A DNA stretch of 64,000 bases from Betaproteobacteria bacterium (GCA_016720925.1 JADKJR010000008.1:166086-230085); one strand, 5' to 3'; positions 28,060 to 36,766 are shown, counted from the first letter of the stretch. Notes: generated by a model from the sequence alone, not told the origin. Numbers and translations: made by a program.

Positions 28060-28851
28060 GGTGATAGCTCCTATCCCTTGCGGGAAGTTGAAAACAAGAA
28101 TGGATGAAGAAAAACTGGTTATCGATTTCACGGTGTCGGTGTCTGCATGCGCGGCCCTCCTGTGGTTTTCAAAATCGACCGGATTCCAAGATTCGGAGCC
28201 CGGTGTTGGCTTTGGTTTGTTCGGCGCAGTGACCTGGGCTGATCGCTGTTGCCGCCGTCTTTCCTGAGTTCATCGCCCGCGAAGAACCGGGCCAGCGAGG
28301 GACTGGCCGTCAAGGAAGAAGCGCAGGGTTGGTGCGGCCCGCAGCCGCAGGCGAGGACACGGCCCTGCGCGCCTTGACGGCCAGGCACTGCGGGCTACGG
28401 TCGCGGAATCAGCGATGAAGGAGGGGAAAGACGGATGACCGGCCTGCGGCCAGAAAGGCGACGGACCAACGCCGCGCGGTGAGCGCCACTGCGTGCCATA
28501 GGCACGCCTCGCTGGAGGTGAACGAAGCGCGCAGCGCGCCTATACCGATATGCACAAGGCCGATCAGGCGCAGCCTGTTCGGCGGTTCTGTGGGATGCCA
28601 AGCCTGCGCGGCGGGGTGGGCGTCAGCCGACCCCTTGAGGCAAGCGCAGGCCAAAGGGTCGGAGGCGTCAGGGATCAAAGCCGAATGGCCGTGACTCGGC
28701 ACGAGGCGCGGGGCAACGCCCGTGAGCCCGCCGGCGGCAACGCCGGGACGCTCGGCATCGGTCAACAGGATTCACAGCACAGTAAATATTGCTGTTTGGT
28801 CGAATATCGATACGGACAAACTAGAAAGGTAAATCGTCAGGCCATATCACC
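28060..28851. other. GC-rich stretch without a convincing gene
   Basis: About 790 bases upstream of parB hold several overlapping ORFs of 60-120 codons on both strands (for example 28409-28765 and 28128-28388 on the minus strand). None has a ribosome site, a recognisable family or a biased composition. The sequence is rich in short inverted repeats (GCGCGCAGCGCGC near 28530, GCCGGCGGCAACGCCGG near 28730), suggesting structured non-coding DNA or RNA. It ends abruptly at the response-regulator fragment. I see no supported coding gene here. Confidence 0.5.
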
Positions 28852-29175
28852 CAGAAAAATTACGACAACCCGACAATGCTCAAGGCAGTCGATGCCATTT
28901 TCTGTGGGTTGAATTTCGTACCTACGAAAGTTCTACACTGCACGCCCGAGCTGTCAAAATTTGGTCAGCTCAATGACCGCGAAATCAAGCTTCTCTCGCT
29001 TATTGCGCGAGGCAAGCTCCACAAGGAGATCGGTGACATGGCCGGCATGAAGGAAATATCAGTTCGAGATAGCGCCAGAAGGTTATACAAGTATTTAGAA
29101 GTGCGAAATCGAGGAGAAGCGGCCAGAATCTACTGGGCCGCGGCACCGGCGAATGCGACTACTGCGGATCATTAG
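28852..29175 (+). pseudogene. response regulator copy 2, 3' fragment only
   Basis: The sequence matches the last 105 or so codons of the full-length regulator (25472-25798) at roughly 85-90 percent nucleotide identity by eye. It starts at AGAAAAATTACGACA and ends exactly at the stop codon. Only the end of the receiver domain and the LuxR helix-turn-helix remain (LNDREIKLLSLIARGKLHKEIGDMAGMKEISVRDSARRLYK). Upstream and downstream flanks are unrelated to those of copy 1. An ATG at 28876 could start a 99-residue DNA-binding-only protein, but it more likely marks a junction between inserted modules. Confidence 0.8.
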
Positions 29176-29293
29176 GCTTGGCAACTTTAGGGCGTGACAA
29201 ATGAATTGGTGAAACTTTCCCGCGTGAATTCGCCGCCCGCCCCCGCTGGTCCGGCACCGCGGCAATTGTCACTGGCGAACGGGTGGGTACGAT

Positions 29294-30442
29294 TCATGAT
29301 TGACGCCGCTGTACAAGCAGACCATCGACACCTTCGGACAATGCCGCCGCCGCGGCGTCGATTTCCTCTATTGTTGTCATCCATCCAACTGAAAGCCTGA
29401 CTGCCCCAAGGGCACGATTCACATCGCATCCCATCGCGGCCAGCACGCCGCTCACGGCGTCAGCTTCGGAGTGGCAGGCCGATCCGACCGATGCGGCGAC
29501 CCCGCGACACAGGACAGCAGTTCGCGCCCGACAATACCCGGAAAAGACACGTGCAAGGTATTGGGTAGACGCTCGGTCGGATGACCATTACATCAGCCCG
29601 GGAACGCTCGCCGCCAGCCGTTGGTGTAGCGTGTCGCGCAGCAACCGCAGCTTTTCCGTCGTCGCCGGAAAGCGATGCTGCGCGAGCCTCGCGGCCGCGC
29701 CCAGGCCAACCACCTGCATGACGTTTTCCGTGCCTGGCCGCAAGCCATGTTCCTGGCCAGCCCCGAACTGGATTGGCACGATCGGAGCACCGGTCCGGAC
29801 ATAAAGCGCGCCGACACCTTTGGGGGCATAGAACTTGTGTCCCGCCAGCGTCAGAAGATCGACACCCAGCGCATCGACGTCCAGTGGAATCTTGCCGGCG
29901 GTTTGCGCGGCATCGGTATGCAGCAGGATGCCGCGCGCCTTCGTGATCGTCGCAATCTCCGCGATGGGCTGGATCGTGCCGAGCTCGTTGTTGGCATGCA
30001 TGATGGAGACGAGCGCGGTATCCGGCCTAATCGCCGCGGCGATATCCGTGGGATTGACCCTTCCGTACGCATCGACCGGAATCACGCTCAGTTCCCATCC
30101 CTCGCTTCGCAAATGCAGGGCCGGCGCCATCACTGCGGGATGCTCCACCGCGCTCACCACAAGATGCCGCTTGTTGCCGGCCAACGCGCGCGCGACCCCG
30201 AGAAGCGCCAGATTGTTGGCTTCGGTGGCGCTGCCGGTGAAAACAATCTCATCCGCGGCGGCGCCGATAAGGCCGGCGACCGAGCCGCGCGCTTCGGAAA
30301 CCGCCTCGGCCGCTTTCCTGCCGTAGGAATGAGACGACGAGGGATTGCCGAAGCGCTCCACCAGGTAGGGCAACATTGCCTCCATCACTTCGGTGGCGAC
30401 CGGCGTCGTGGCGTTGTAGTCCAGGTAGATTGGCGCACTCAT
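29294..30442 (-). pseudogene. cysteine desulfurase, frameshifted near 3' end
   Basis: This is a NifS/IscS-type PLP enzyme that moves cysteine sulfur to a persulfide. MSAPIYLDYNATTP starts at 30442, and the PLP lysine lies in TLAGHKFYAPKGVGALY. The main frame stops at 29588 after VPGLM. The next frame continues with NGHPTERLPNTLHVSFPGIVG, and a third frame gives VAASVGSACHSEADAV with the catalytic cysteine, ending at 29294. Two single-base indels near 29585 and 29500 explain this, so the gene may be intact in the cell. Its start overlaps the glutamine amidotransferase stop (ATGA). Confidence 0.8.
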
Positions 30443-31230
30443 TGCAGCGCCTGCTCGCGATTGGCGATCAGGTCTTCCGTGTCTTTGATGCCGATCGACC
30501 GGCTTGGCATCGCCTTTGAAATACCTCGGCACGCCAGCAGCTTACCGTCCTGGTATACGCGCAATTGCCGCGGGGAGAAAGCATGCCACGCGTCGTCGGT
30601 GAGCGGCTCGGTCGCGACCAGTGCGAGGCTGCCGTGCTCATCCGATTCTTCCCGGTAATGGAGTCGATCATCGCCGTATGCGATCAGGACGCGACCGTCG
30701 GAGAGGAGAAAATTAAACTTGCCCGCCGCGGCGATGATACCGGCGATATGCTCAAGCCGGCCGAGCCACGGATCATGGTCGACCGCATCGTATGTGCCAA
30801 CGATGCCTGCCAGGATTCGGCAGAAGGCGTGCTCGGAGTCCGTGTCGCCCGTCGGATGGCAAAGCGGGTTGGCCACGGGCCAATCGACAATGTCGGATAC
30901 CAGCCCATTGTGGGCAAACACCCAATCGCGGTCGCAGCAGCGGTGGGCAAAGGGATGGGTATTGCGCATGCCGGGAACGGGAGGATGCCGGGCCTTGCGC
31001 ACATGGGCGATCACCAGCGGCGAGTTCACACCTTCCCACAGTTGCAAGAAACGTTGGCTTTGCCCGCCGGGCCCGGGCGATTTTTCGATGTTCGGCTGTC
31101 CGCCCGACCCATAGGCGATCCCCCAGCCGTCCGGATTATTGGCTGATGCGCCGCCCCGCGCGCGAAAGGGGACCAGCCAGCGAGAGAGTCCGCGAGCCGT
31201 GTTGCTGGAAGCGCCAAACAACTCGCACAT
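30439..31230 (-). CDS. class II glutamine amidotransferase (YafJ/EgtC-like)
   Basis: This is an Ntn-type glutaminase-like protein of about 263 residues. The nucleophile would be Cys2 of MCELFGASS, so the ATG at 31230 is the functional start, although in-frame ATGs at 31233 and 31239 exist. Family motifs include NPDGWGIAYG, IAHVRKA, NTHPFAH and FAHNGLV. The amidation target is unknown. It overlaps the cysteine desulfurase start, and the pairing suggests a sulfur-containing metabolite or cofactor modification; EgtC-like enzymes act in ergothioneine synthesis, but no other egt genes are seen. Confidence 0.85.
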   Translation of the reverse strand: MCELFGASSNTARGLSRWLVPFRARGGASANNPDGWGIAYGSGGQPNIEKSPGPGGQSQRFLQLWEGVNSPLVIAHVRKARHPPVPGMRNTHPFAHRCCDRDWVFAHNGLVSDIVDWPVANPLCHPTGDTDSEHAFCRILAGIVGTYDAVDHDPWLGRLEHIAGIIAAAGKFNFLLSDGRVLIAYGDDRLHYREESDEHGSLALVATEPLTDDAWHAFSPRQLRVYQDGKLLACRGISKAMPSRSIGIKDTEDLIANREQALQ

Positions 31231-31328
31231 CATTCGCACCCGGGCGAGATGGCTGTGTTCCGCCGGGAACCCACTTCGATCAACGGCGGCCGGCGAAGCG
31301 AAAAATCGACGAGAAAGATATTGAGCAT
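31230..31328 (-). CDS. possible 32-residue leader ORF
   Basis: An ATG at 31328 is preceded by a strong AGGGGAG ribosome site with a short spacer. The 32-codon frame (MLNIFLVDFSLRRPPLIEVG...) ends in a TGA that overlaps the amidotransferase start. It may be a coupled leader peptide or just the natural ribosome-loading region. No family match is recognised. Confidence 0.3.
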   Translation of the reverse strand: MLNIFLVDFSLRRPPLIEVGSRRNTAISPGCE

Positions 31329-31347
31329 GGTCTCCCCTGATGGCTTG

Positions 31348-32007
31348 TTAGATGCGGTGCGGTGACACGTCCGCCGCGGCGGCAATGAAGGCGCCGAATC
31401 CGGGCAGCCAGCGATGCAGGCAAGGCTCCAGTCGCGGGCTCCAGCACTTGTCGCCGGACATCACCACGGCGGTACCGAGACCGGATCGACGCGCCGGTAG
31501 ACCATCGAACAGGCGCAACGCGTCGGCGGCCGTATGCCAGCGAGCGCCACGGTAAGCTCCCCGGCCGCCGCCCCTGCCTTTGGCAAGATAGAGCAAGCTG
31601 TGACGGTTGAGCAACCCCAGCACCACCCGGCGCCGGGCGACGCGCAGCATCTCGGCGAGCGCCTCGATCTCGTCTTGCACGAAACACAGGGCAGCGACGC
31701 TGATGACCAGATCGAAGCTCCCGTCGCGGAACGGGAGCCGGCGCGCGTCCGCCGCGACATAGCCGATGCCACGCGGCGAATGTCCGGCGGCGAAGCGGAC
31801 CATGTCGGGATCGATATCGGCGCCGACGACCCGGCCTGCGACATTGGTGGCGAAGCGGCGCGTGAACCAGCCGGTGCCGCAGCCCACGTCCAGCAGTGTC
31901 TCCTCCGCACGCGGCTCAAGCAGTGATTGGAGAAGGCGGTACTCTTCCTCTCCGATCCACGAGCCGCGGCGTGTGGCGTACCGGGCGTCGTACTGTTCCG
32001 GTTGCAT
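31348..32007 (-). CDS. SAM-dependent class I methyltransferase
   Basis: This is a 219-residue Rossmann methyltransferase with motif I LLDVGCGTGWFTRRF near residue 40, an acidic GADIDPDMV after strand 2, DARRLPFRDGSFDLVISVAALCF and a conserved loop near LRVARRRVVLGLLNRHS. The YDARYATRRGSWIG N-terminus resembles UbiE/ArsM-like small-molecule methyltransferases. The substrate is unknown; the sulfur and metal-resistance setting would suit a thiol or metalloid acceptor, but that is inference. It lies between the SQR-like gene and the amidotransferase in the same direction. Confidence 0.82.
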   Translation of the reverse strand: MQPEQYDARYATRRGSWIGEEEYRLLQSLLEPRAEETLLDVGCGTGWFTRRFATNVAGRVVGADIDPDMVRFAAGHSPRGIGYVAADARRLPFRDGSFDLVISVAALCFVQDEIEALAEMLRVARRRVVLGLLNRHSLLYLAKGRGGGRGAYRGARWHTAADALRLFDGLPARRSGLGTAVVMSGDKCWSPRLEPCLHRWLPGFGAFIAAAADVSPHRI

Positions 32008-32059
32008 CGCGGTTTCCCCGTCCCCATGCTGGAATCAAAATCGCCGGTACAGCCAGTAT

Positions 32060-33166
32060 TCACAAGAGATTGGGTCCGCGCATCTCCACTTGCGGCGCCG
32101 GCTCGGCGTAGAAATTTCCCTTGCCGATGCCGGCTTGCCCGCTGCCGGTCTCGATGAAGCACATGCCCTTGTCGGTAAATTGGCGCAGTGTGCCCTTGCC
32201 GGTCCAGGCATGGGCGATGTTGTGCGCGACGACATCGGCCTGGCCGTGGGCGAAAATACCGGCCTTGGGCAAGGGACGGCCCAGTTTGAGCGGAATGCTG
32301 GTGATATCGCCGAGCGCGAAGACGTTCTCGAATTGCGTTTGCAGCGTCTGGCGATCAACCGGTATCCAGCCGGATTCGTTGGTCAAGCCCGCCTCGCGCA
32401 CCACCGCCGGCGCGCGATGCGGTGGAATGTAGATCAGCAGGTCGTATTCGGCCGAGACGCCATTGGCAAAGCCGATGCGATGGGCTGCCGGATCGATTTC
32501 CTTGACCTGATGCTCGGGGCGGTAGGCTATACCGCGAGCCTCGATCATGCCACGTATCGCGCCGCCCACATCGGGGCCGGCGACAAACATCGGCCGGGGT
32601 TCGGCCGCGAAGAACTCGATCGTCGCCTTGTCGCGCAGGCCGCGCTTGCGCAGGTGCGAATCCACCAGCAGGGCGGCCTCGTAGGGCGCCGCCGGACATT
32701 TATACATCGGCGTGGCGGTGAGAATGGCGATGCGGCCACCGGCGAAACCGGCAAGGGCGTCGCGGATGGCGGTCGCGCCTTCCATCGTATAAGCATTGAG
32801 GCCGGCTTGCGCGAGACCCGGGATCGCCTCCACTGCGTACTCGGCCCCGAGCGCGATCACCAGCGCGTCGGCCACGAGCAATTCGCCGGCGACGTCGACT
32901 TCGCGGCGCCGCGGATCGATGCGGGTGACCGCACCGTGGCGGAACTCGACGCCTCGACCGATCAGGCGGTCCAGCGAACGGGTGAAATCCTCCGGCTTGC
33001 GCTCACCGACCATCAGCCATAACAACGACGGCGGGAAGAAGTGCCGCTCGGCGCGATCGACGGCGATCACGCGATCGGTGTCGGGCAAGAGCTTTCGCAA
33101 GGTCTCGGCGGCGACCAGCCCACCCAGACCAGCCCCAAGGACTAACGCGGTTCGGCCCATGGTCAA
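32060..33166 (-). CDS. FAD-dependent oxidoreductase, sulfide:quinone oxidoreductase-like
   Basis: This is a 368-residue two-dinucleotide-binding flavoprotein. The FAD-binding GAGLGGLVAAETL motif is at the N-terminus, a redox-active-type cysteine lies in MYKCPAAPYEAALL around residue 160, and a second FAD segment FALGDITSIPLKLG lies near residue 290. The FIETGSGQAGIGKGNFY C-terminus resembles SQR and related flavocytochrome c sulfide dehydrogenase subunits. A role in sulfide or persulfide oxidation to quinone at the membrane fits its coupling with DsrE genes. The start overlaps the DsrE stop (ATGA). Confidence 0.8.
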   Translation of the reverse strand: MTMGRTALVLGAGLGGLVAAETLRKLLPDTDRVIAVDRAERHFFPPSLLWLMVGERKPEDFTRSLDRLIGRGVEFRHGAVTRIDPRRREVDVAGELLVADALVIALGAEYAVEAIPGLAQAGLNAYTMEGATAIRDALAGFAGGRIAILTATPMYKCPAAPYEAALLVDSHLRKRGLRDKATIEFFAAEPRPMFVAGPDVGGAIRGMIEARGIAYRPEHQVKEIDPAAHRIGFANGVSAEYDLLIYIPPHRAPAVVREAGLTNESGWIPVDRQTLQTQFENVFALGDITSIPLKLGRPLPKAGIFAHGQADVVAHNIAHAWTGKGTLRQFTDKGMCFIETGSGQAGIGKGNFYAEPAPQVEMRGPNLL

Positions 33167-33519
33167 AACACAATCACTTTGTCAGCCCACTCGCCGGTCC
33201 AGGTCGCCAGTTCCTCCATGCTGCTGCGGCGCGTGCCGGGCGTGACATCGGCATCGGCGATGCCACGGGAATCGAGGCAACTGCCGCAGAGGCCAACCTC
33301 CCCGTGATGCTCAAGCAACTTGCCCAGCATCGCCTCGATATTGTAATAGCCGGCCGGCGTTCGTTGGCCGCGTTTGGCGCAGTCCACCGCGTCGCCAATC
33401 AGAAAAACCCGCACGTGCACGCCATCGCGCTTTGCCAGGGTGCCGGCGAGCCGCAGCCCGTTATAGGCACGCTCGCTGCCGTAAGCGGGCTCGTTCACAA
33501 TCATCAATATGTTGCCCAT
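33163..33519 (-). CDS. DsrE-family protein, copy 1
   Basis: This is a 118-residue DsrE/YchN-like protein with the family N-terminus (ILMIVNEPAYGSERAYNGLRLAGTL), VRVFLIGDAVDCAKRGQ and a CxxC pair in GLCGSCLDSRGI. It ends in a WADKVIVF strand. DsrE proteins bind or transfer sulfane sulfur in the cytoplasm. It overlaps the SQR-like gene and is a paralogue of the gene at 33791-34141, so duplication within the operon is likely. Confidence 0.88.
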   Translation of the reverse strand: MGNILMIVNEPAYGSERAYNGLRLAGTLAKRDGVHVRVFLIGDAVDCAKRGQRTPAGYYNIEAMLGKLLEHHGEVGLCGSCLDSRGIADADVTPGTRRSSMEELATWTGEWADKVIVF

Positions 33520-33654
33520 CGGATTCGCTCCTTCAGAACAATTAGTTTCCTGCCTTCGAAATGGTGCTGAAAATGCCTCGCTGTGAAGCCTGGGGTCGCC
33601 CGCGCCATAACCGACTACCTAAACATGGCGACGTAAATACTGCCGCCTGTTGAA

Positions 33655-33760
33655 GGTAGGCCTAGCCTCGATGAAGCGTAGCGAAATCGAGGAACATCTT
33701 TTGCAACAATCCACTGAAAACCACCGATCCCGGATTACGCTTCGCTTCATCCAGGCTACC
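33655..33760. repeat. imperfect inverted repeat between the two DsrE genes
   Basis: Plus-strand 33655-33700 (GGTAGGCCTAGCCTCGATGA onward) resembles the reverse complement of 33721-33760 (GGTAGCCTGGATGAAGCG onward), giving a stem of about 35-40 bases around a 20-base loop. The GATGAAGCG(A)AGCG core resembles a dispersed intergenic repeat common in proteobacteria. It fills the 270-base gap between the paralogues, which otherwise holds no gene. Confidence 0.6.
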
Positions 33761-33790
33761 GATAGTGCGGCATTACTTAAGATGCCGTGT

Positions 33791-34141
33791 TTAGAAGATG
33801 AGCACCTTATCCGCCCACTGTGTCCATGACGTCAGCTCGGCGAGAGTGCCGCGGAGGGCTCCCTCCGAGAGCTCCGGATCGGTGATCCCGCGCGCATCCA
33901 TGCAGGTTCCGCACACCGCGACTTCGGCCTTGTTGCGCACCACGCGACTGAGCATGAGCTGGATATTGTAAAAACCCTCGGCAACCTTTTGTCCGCCTTT
34001 GGCACAAGCCGCCGCATCACCCATCAGAAATACTCTCACCTCCTCCCCTTCGGCCTTCGACAGGGTTCCCGCAAGGCGCAAGGCGTTGTAGCTGCGCTCA
34101 TTGCCATACGGTGCTTCATTCAGAATGAACAGGTTCTTCAT
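33791..34141 (-). CDS. DsrE-family protein, copy 2
   Basis: This is a 116-residue paralogue of the neighbouring DsrE gene: LFILNEAPYGNERSYNALRLAGTL, VFLMGDAAACAKGGQ, the CxxC pair in AVCGTCMDARGI and a C-terminal TQWADKVLIF. A good AAAGGAGA ribosome site precedes the ATG at 34141. It probably carries sulfane sulfur. It follows the TVP38-rhodanese gene in the same direction with about 20 bases between them. Confidence 0.88.
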   Translation of the reverse strand: MKNLFILNEAPYGNERSYNALRLAGTLSKAEGEEVRVFLMGDAAACAKGGQKVAEGFYNIQLMLSRVVRNKAEVAVCGTCMDARGITDPELSEGALRGTLAELTSWTQWADKVLIF

Positions 34142-34162
34142 GGTGTCGTTCTCCTTTTTTCG

Positions 34163-35147
34163 TCATGGTCCAGATTCACGCGCAATCGCGAAGCCTTCCC
34201 GATTCCATTGCTCCATGCCGCCACGCAGGACAAGGACGTCGGTAAAGCCCGCTTGCTTCAACAGACGGCGGCCGTTACCGAACGCTTGTCGGTTCGGCAT
34301 ACCATCGTTAGCGGGCTCCGCTTTGACTGTGCAAGTTGCTCGATGCGCGCCGGTAACTCGCTCAGCGGAATGTTGCAGGCATCCGAGATGTGGCCGAGTG
34401 GGCCGGTAAATTCGTCCGCCCCCCGGACGTCTATTACCAACGGCTCGCGGCTCCGGTCGAGCCTGCCTTTGAGACTGCCGCTATCGATCCAACGGATGCC
34501 GGCCTGGCTGAACTGTCGCGCCAGCCGGGGCAGGAAAGCAACGACTGCGAGCAGTGCCAGCGCCAACAAAGCGTTGCGGATTGCTCCATCCCGGGCGGCG
34601 AGTACATCGCGCCCGGCATGACCGAGCCACGCATAGGCGAGCGCCCCGGGAAGCATGCAGACGAAGGAGGCAGCCACGTAGGCAAGTAGCGGAATACGCG
34701 TCAGCCCGAGCGTGTAGTTCACGAGGTTGAAGGGAAACAAGGGTACCAGCCGCACAAGGGCGACAAAGCGCCAGCCTTCGGCCTCAACGCCGTCGATCAG
34801 TTGCTTCAGCCTGCCGCCCGCCCTGCGCGCGACCCAATCCGCCACGAGGTAACGCGCCACGAGGAAGGCGATCGCTGCGCCGAGCGTGGCACCGATCAGG
34901 CTGTACAGTGCTCCGGGCACGGCGCCGAACACCGCGCCTGCCGCGAGCGTGAGTACGGATCCGGGAAGGAAGAACACAGTCGCCGCCGCGTAGAGGCCAT
35001 GAACGCCAATGGTGCCCAGATGCCTGCATCTGCCAGCCAGCCGTTGAGCGCATCGCCGGTCAGCGCCCCGCGATTCGCGAAGACGACGAGCAGGCCCGCG
35101 CCCAGGGCCAGTACCAGTGCAACGCGCGCTGCGTTACGAGGCTTCAT
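34163..35147 (-). pseudogene. TVP38/TMEM64 membrane protein fused to a rhodanese domain, frameshifted
   Basis: The N-terminus MKPRNAARVALVLALGAGLL starts at 35147 in one frame and reaches about 34990. The central DedA/SNARE-associated-type membrane domain (VFFLPGSVLTLAAGAVFGAVPG, RLVPLFPFNLVNYTLGLT) continues in the next frame. The C-terminal rhodanese domain has an active-site loop CRTDKRS. A further slip near 34268 moves the last about 35 residues (LLKQAGFTDVLVLRGGMEQW) to another frame, ending at 34163. Two single-base indels explain this. The fusion joins a membrane transporter-like module to a persulfide-carrying domain, fitting the DsrE/SQR operon. Confidence 0.78.
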
Positions 35148-35993
35148 GTCCGGATTCCGACGTACTGCCGATCGGATATGCGCCACCGGCTTCGGCGAAC
35201 GGCAGCGCCAGCATGCCCGCGAGCTTGACCGCCGCGTCGCTGCCGGTGAGCCCCTGCACGCCGATCGCCATGCTCTCCTGCGGCAGGCGGGCACGGTCGC
35301 GATAGGTGCCGAACAGCCGGTCCCACCACGGCAGGTTGAAGCCGAAGTTGCTGTTCGTCTCGGCCACCTCCATCGAGTGGTGGATGCGGTGCATCTCGGG
35401 GGTGACCAATATCAACCGCAGGAACCGGTCAACCGATTCGGGCAGCCGGAGATTGGCGTGGTTGAACATCGCGGTCGCGTTCAGCAGCACCTCGAATACT
35501 AGTACCGCCACCGCCGGCGCCCCGAGTACCGCGATGACCGCCAGCTTGATCAGCATCGACAGCAGGATTTCGATCGGATGAAAACGCGCGCCGGTGGTCA
35601 CGTCGAAGTCCGCGTCGGCGTGATGCACCCGATGCAGGCGCCACAACAGCGGCACCGCATGGAACATCACGTGCTGCAAATAGATGGCCAAGTCGAGCGC
35701 GATCACCGACAGCACGAAGGCCAGCCAGAACGGCACATCGAAGGCGTTCAACAATCCAAAGCCGCGTTCGGCGCCCAGCGCGAACCCGACCGCCGCCACT
35801 GGAAACAGCAGGCGCAGGATCAGGCTGTTCAATACCACCAGCGCCAAGTTGTGCAGCCAGCGCACCGCCGCGGCAGCAGCCGTGCCCGCCTGGGCACCAG
35901 CGCTTCCCAGATCGCCATCAGCGCGAACATGCCAAAGAATGCGCCGAGGCGCAGCACCGGCTCGTGGCTGAGTGCCCACTCGTTGAATGTCAT
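35134..35993 (-). CDS. fatty acid hydroxylase/sterol desaturase-like membrane protein
   Basis: This is a di-iron membrane hydroxylase-type protein. Its His boxes are HVMFH, HRVHH, HANLR and HRIHH, between hydrophobic helices. The C-terminal part of about 250 residues is in one frame. The likely N-terminus (MTFNEWALSHEPVLRLGAFF, ATG at 35993) is in the neighbouring frame and joins after a one-base slip near 35875. Substrates of the family are lipids or sterols. It is the first gene of the minus-strand sulfur operon and diverges from the ArsR-rhodanese regulator. Its stop overlaps the TVP38-rhodanese start. Confidence 0.82.
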
Positions 35994-36044
35994 AATCGCT
36001 CCAGGTACTTAAACACTTGCCGGATTCCGCCGCTCAGGTATAAT

Positions 36045-36084
36045 TCAACTACTCAACTACTCAACTACTCAACTAATTAGTTGA
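36045..36084. promoter_or_regulatory. tandem-repeat operator of the ArsR-rhodanese regulator
   Basis: TCAACTAC is repeated three times in perfect 8-base steps (36045, 36053, 36061). A 16-base perfect palindrome follows, TCAACTAATTAGTTGA (36069-36084), whose left half is a fourth repeat unit. This lies 23 bases before the regulator ATG and 50 bases before the divergent operon. The half-site TCAACTA/TAGTTGA is typical of winged-helix repressor sites. Binding itself is inferred. Confidence 0.7.
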
Positions 36085-36106
36085 ATAATAGGGGGTCGCA
36101 ACCGCA

Positions 36107-36766
36107 ATGTCAACCGGTAATTTCAAACAGGACGTGCACGCCCAGCTCGCGCGGGTGGGCAAGGCGCTGTCAAACGGCAACCGGCTCGAGTTGCTGGAGT
36201 TCATCGCGCAGGGTCCGCGCAGCGTGGACGAGCTGGCGACCATGACGCGGCTCTCGGTCGCCAATACCTCGAAGCACCTGCAGGAACTGCGCCGCGCCGG
36301 ACTGGTGCGGGCGCGCAAGGAAGGCCTGCGGATGTACTACGAATCGGCGGGACCGGACGTGGTGGCTTTGATCGCCGCGCTGGGACGCGTCGCCGAGACG
36401 CGGCTCGCCGAAATGGAGCAACTGGTGCGCACCTACATCACCGCGCGCGACGACCTGGAACCCATCCCCGCGGCGGAGCTGGTCAAGCGCTCGAAGCTGG
36501 GATTGGTCACGGTGCTCGATGTCCGTCCCGCCCACGAATACGCGGCCGGCCATTTGCCGGGAGCGATCAATATCGCGGTCGAGGACCTGCCCAAGCACAT
36601 GAGAGAGTTACCCAAGGGACGGGAAGTCATCGCCTACTGCCGCGGTCCGTACTGCCTGCTCTCGGTGGATGCGGTGACGCTGCTGCGTGGCAAGGGACTC
36701 AAGGCGCGGCGGCTGGAAAACGGTTTTCCGGAGTGGAAAGCCGCCGGCCTGCCGGTCGAAGCCTAA
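36107..36766 (+). CDS. ArsR-family regulator fused to a rhodanese domain
   Basis: This is a 219-residue protein. Residues 1-95 form an ArsR winged helix (KALSNGNRLELLEFIAQGP, recognition helix LSVANTSKHLQELRRAGLV). After a helical linker, residues 120-219 form a rhodanese domain (VTVLDVRPAHEYAAGHLPGAINI) with the active-site loop YCRGPYCLLS. No cysteine is seen in the ArsR part, so sulfur sensing would have to go through the rhodanese cysteines. It probably represses itself and the divergent sulfur operon through the repeat operator just upstream. Confidence 0.88.
   Translation: MSTGNFKQDVHAQLARVGKALSNGNRLELLEFIAQGPRSVDELATMTRLSVANTSKHLQELRRAGLVRARKEGLRMYYESAGPDVVALIAALGRVAETRLAEMEQLVRTYITARDDLEPIPAAELVKRSKLGLVTVLDVRPAHEYAAGHLPGAINIAVEDLPKHMRELPKGREVIAYCRGPYCLLSVDAVTLLRGKGLKARRLENGFPEWKAAGLPVEA

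Noticed and set aside
28409..28765. 118-codon minus-strand ORF upstream of parB
   Set aside because: It has no ribosome site and a low-complexity composition, and overlaps other ORFs of equal quality on the opposite strand, so I treat the region as non-coding.
36045..36084. CRISPR-like short tandem repeat
   Set aside because: Units are only 8 bases with no spacers; a repressor operator explains it better. No CRISPR array or cas gene was seen in the window.
36107..36766. Calling the ArsR fusion an arsenic repressor
   Set aside because: No arsenic-binding cysteines are seen in the ArsR domain and no ars genes are nearby; the rhodanese domain points to sulfur.
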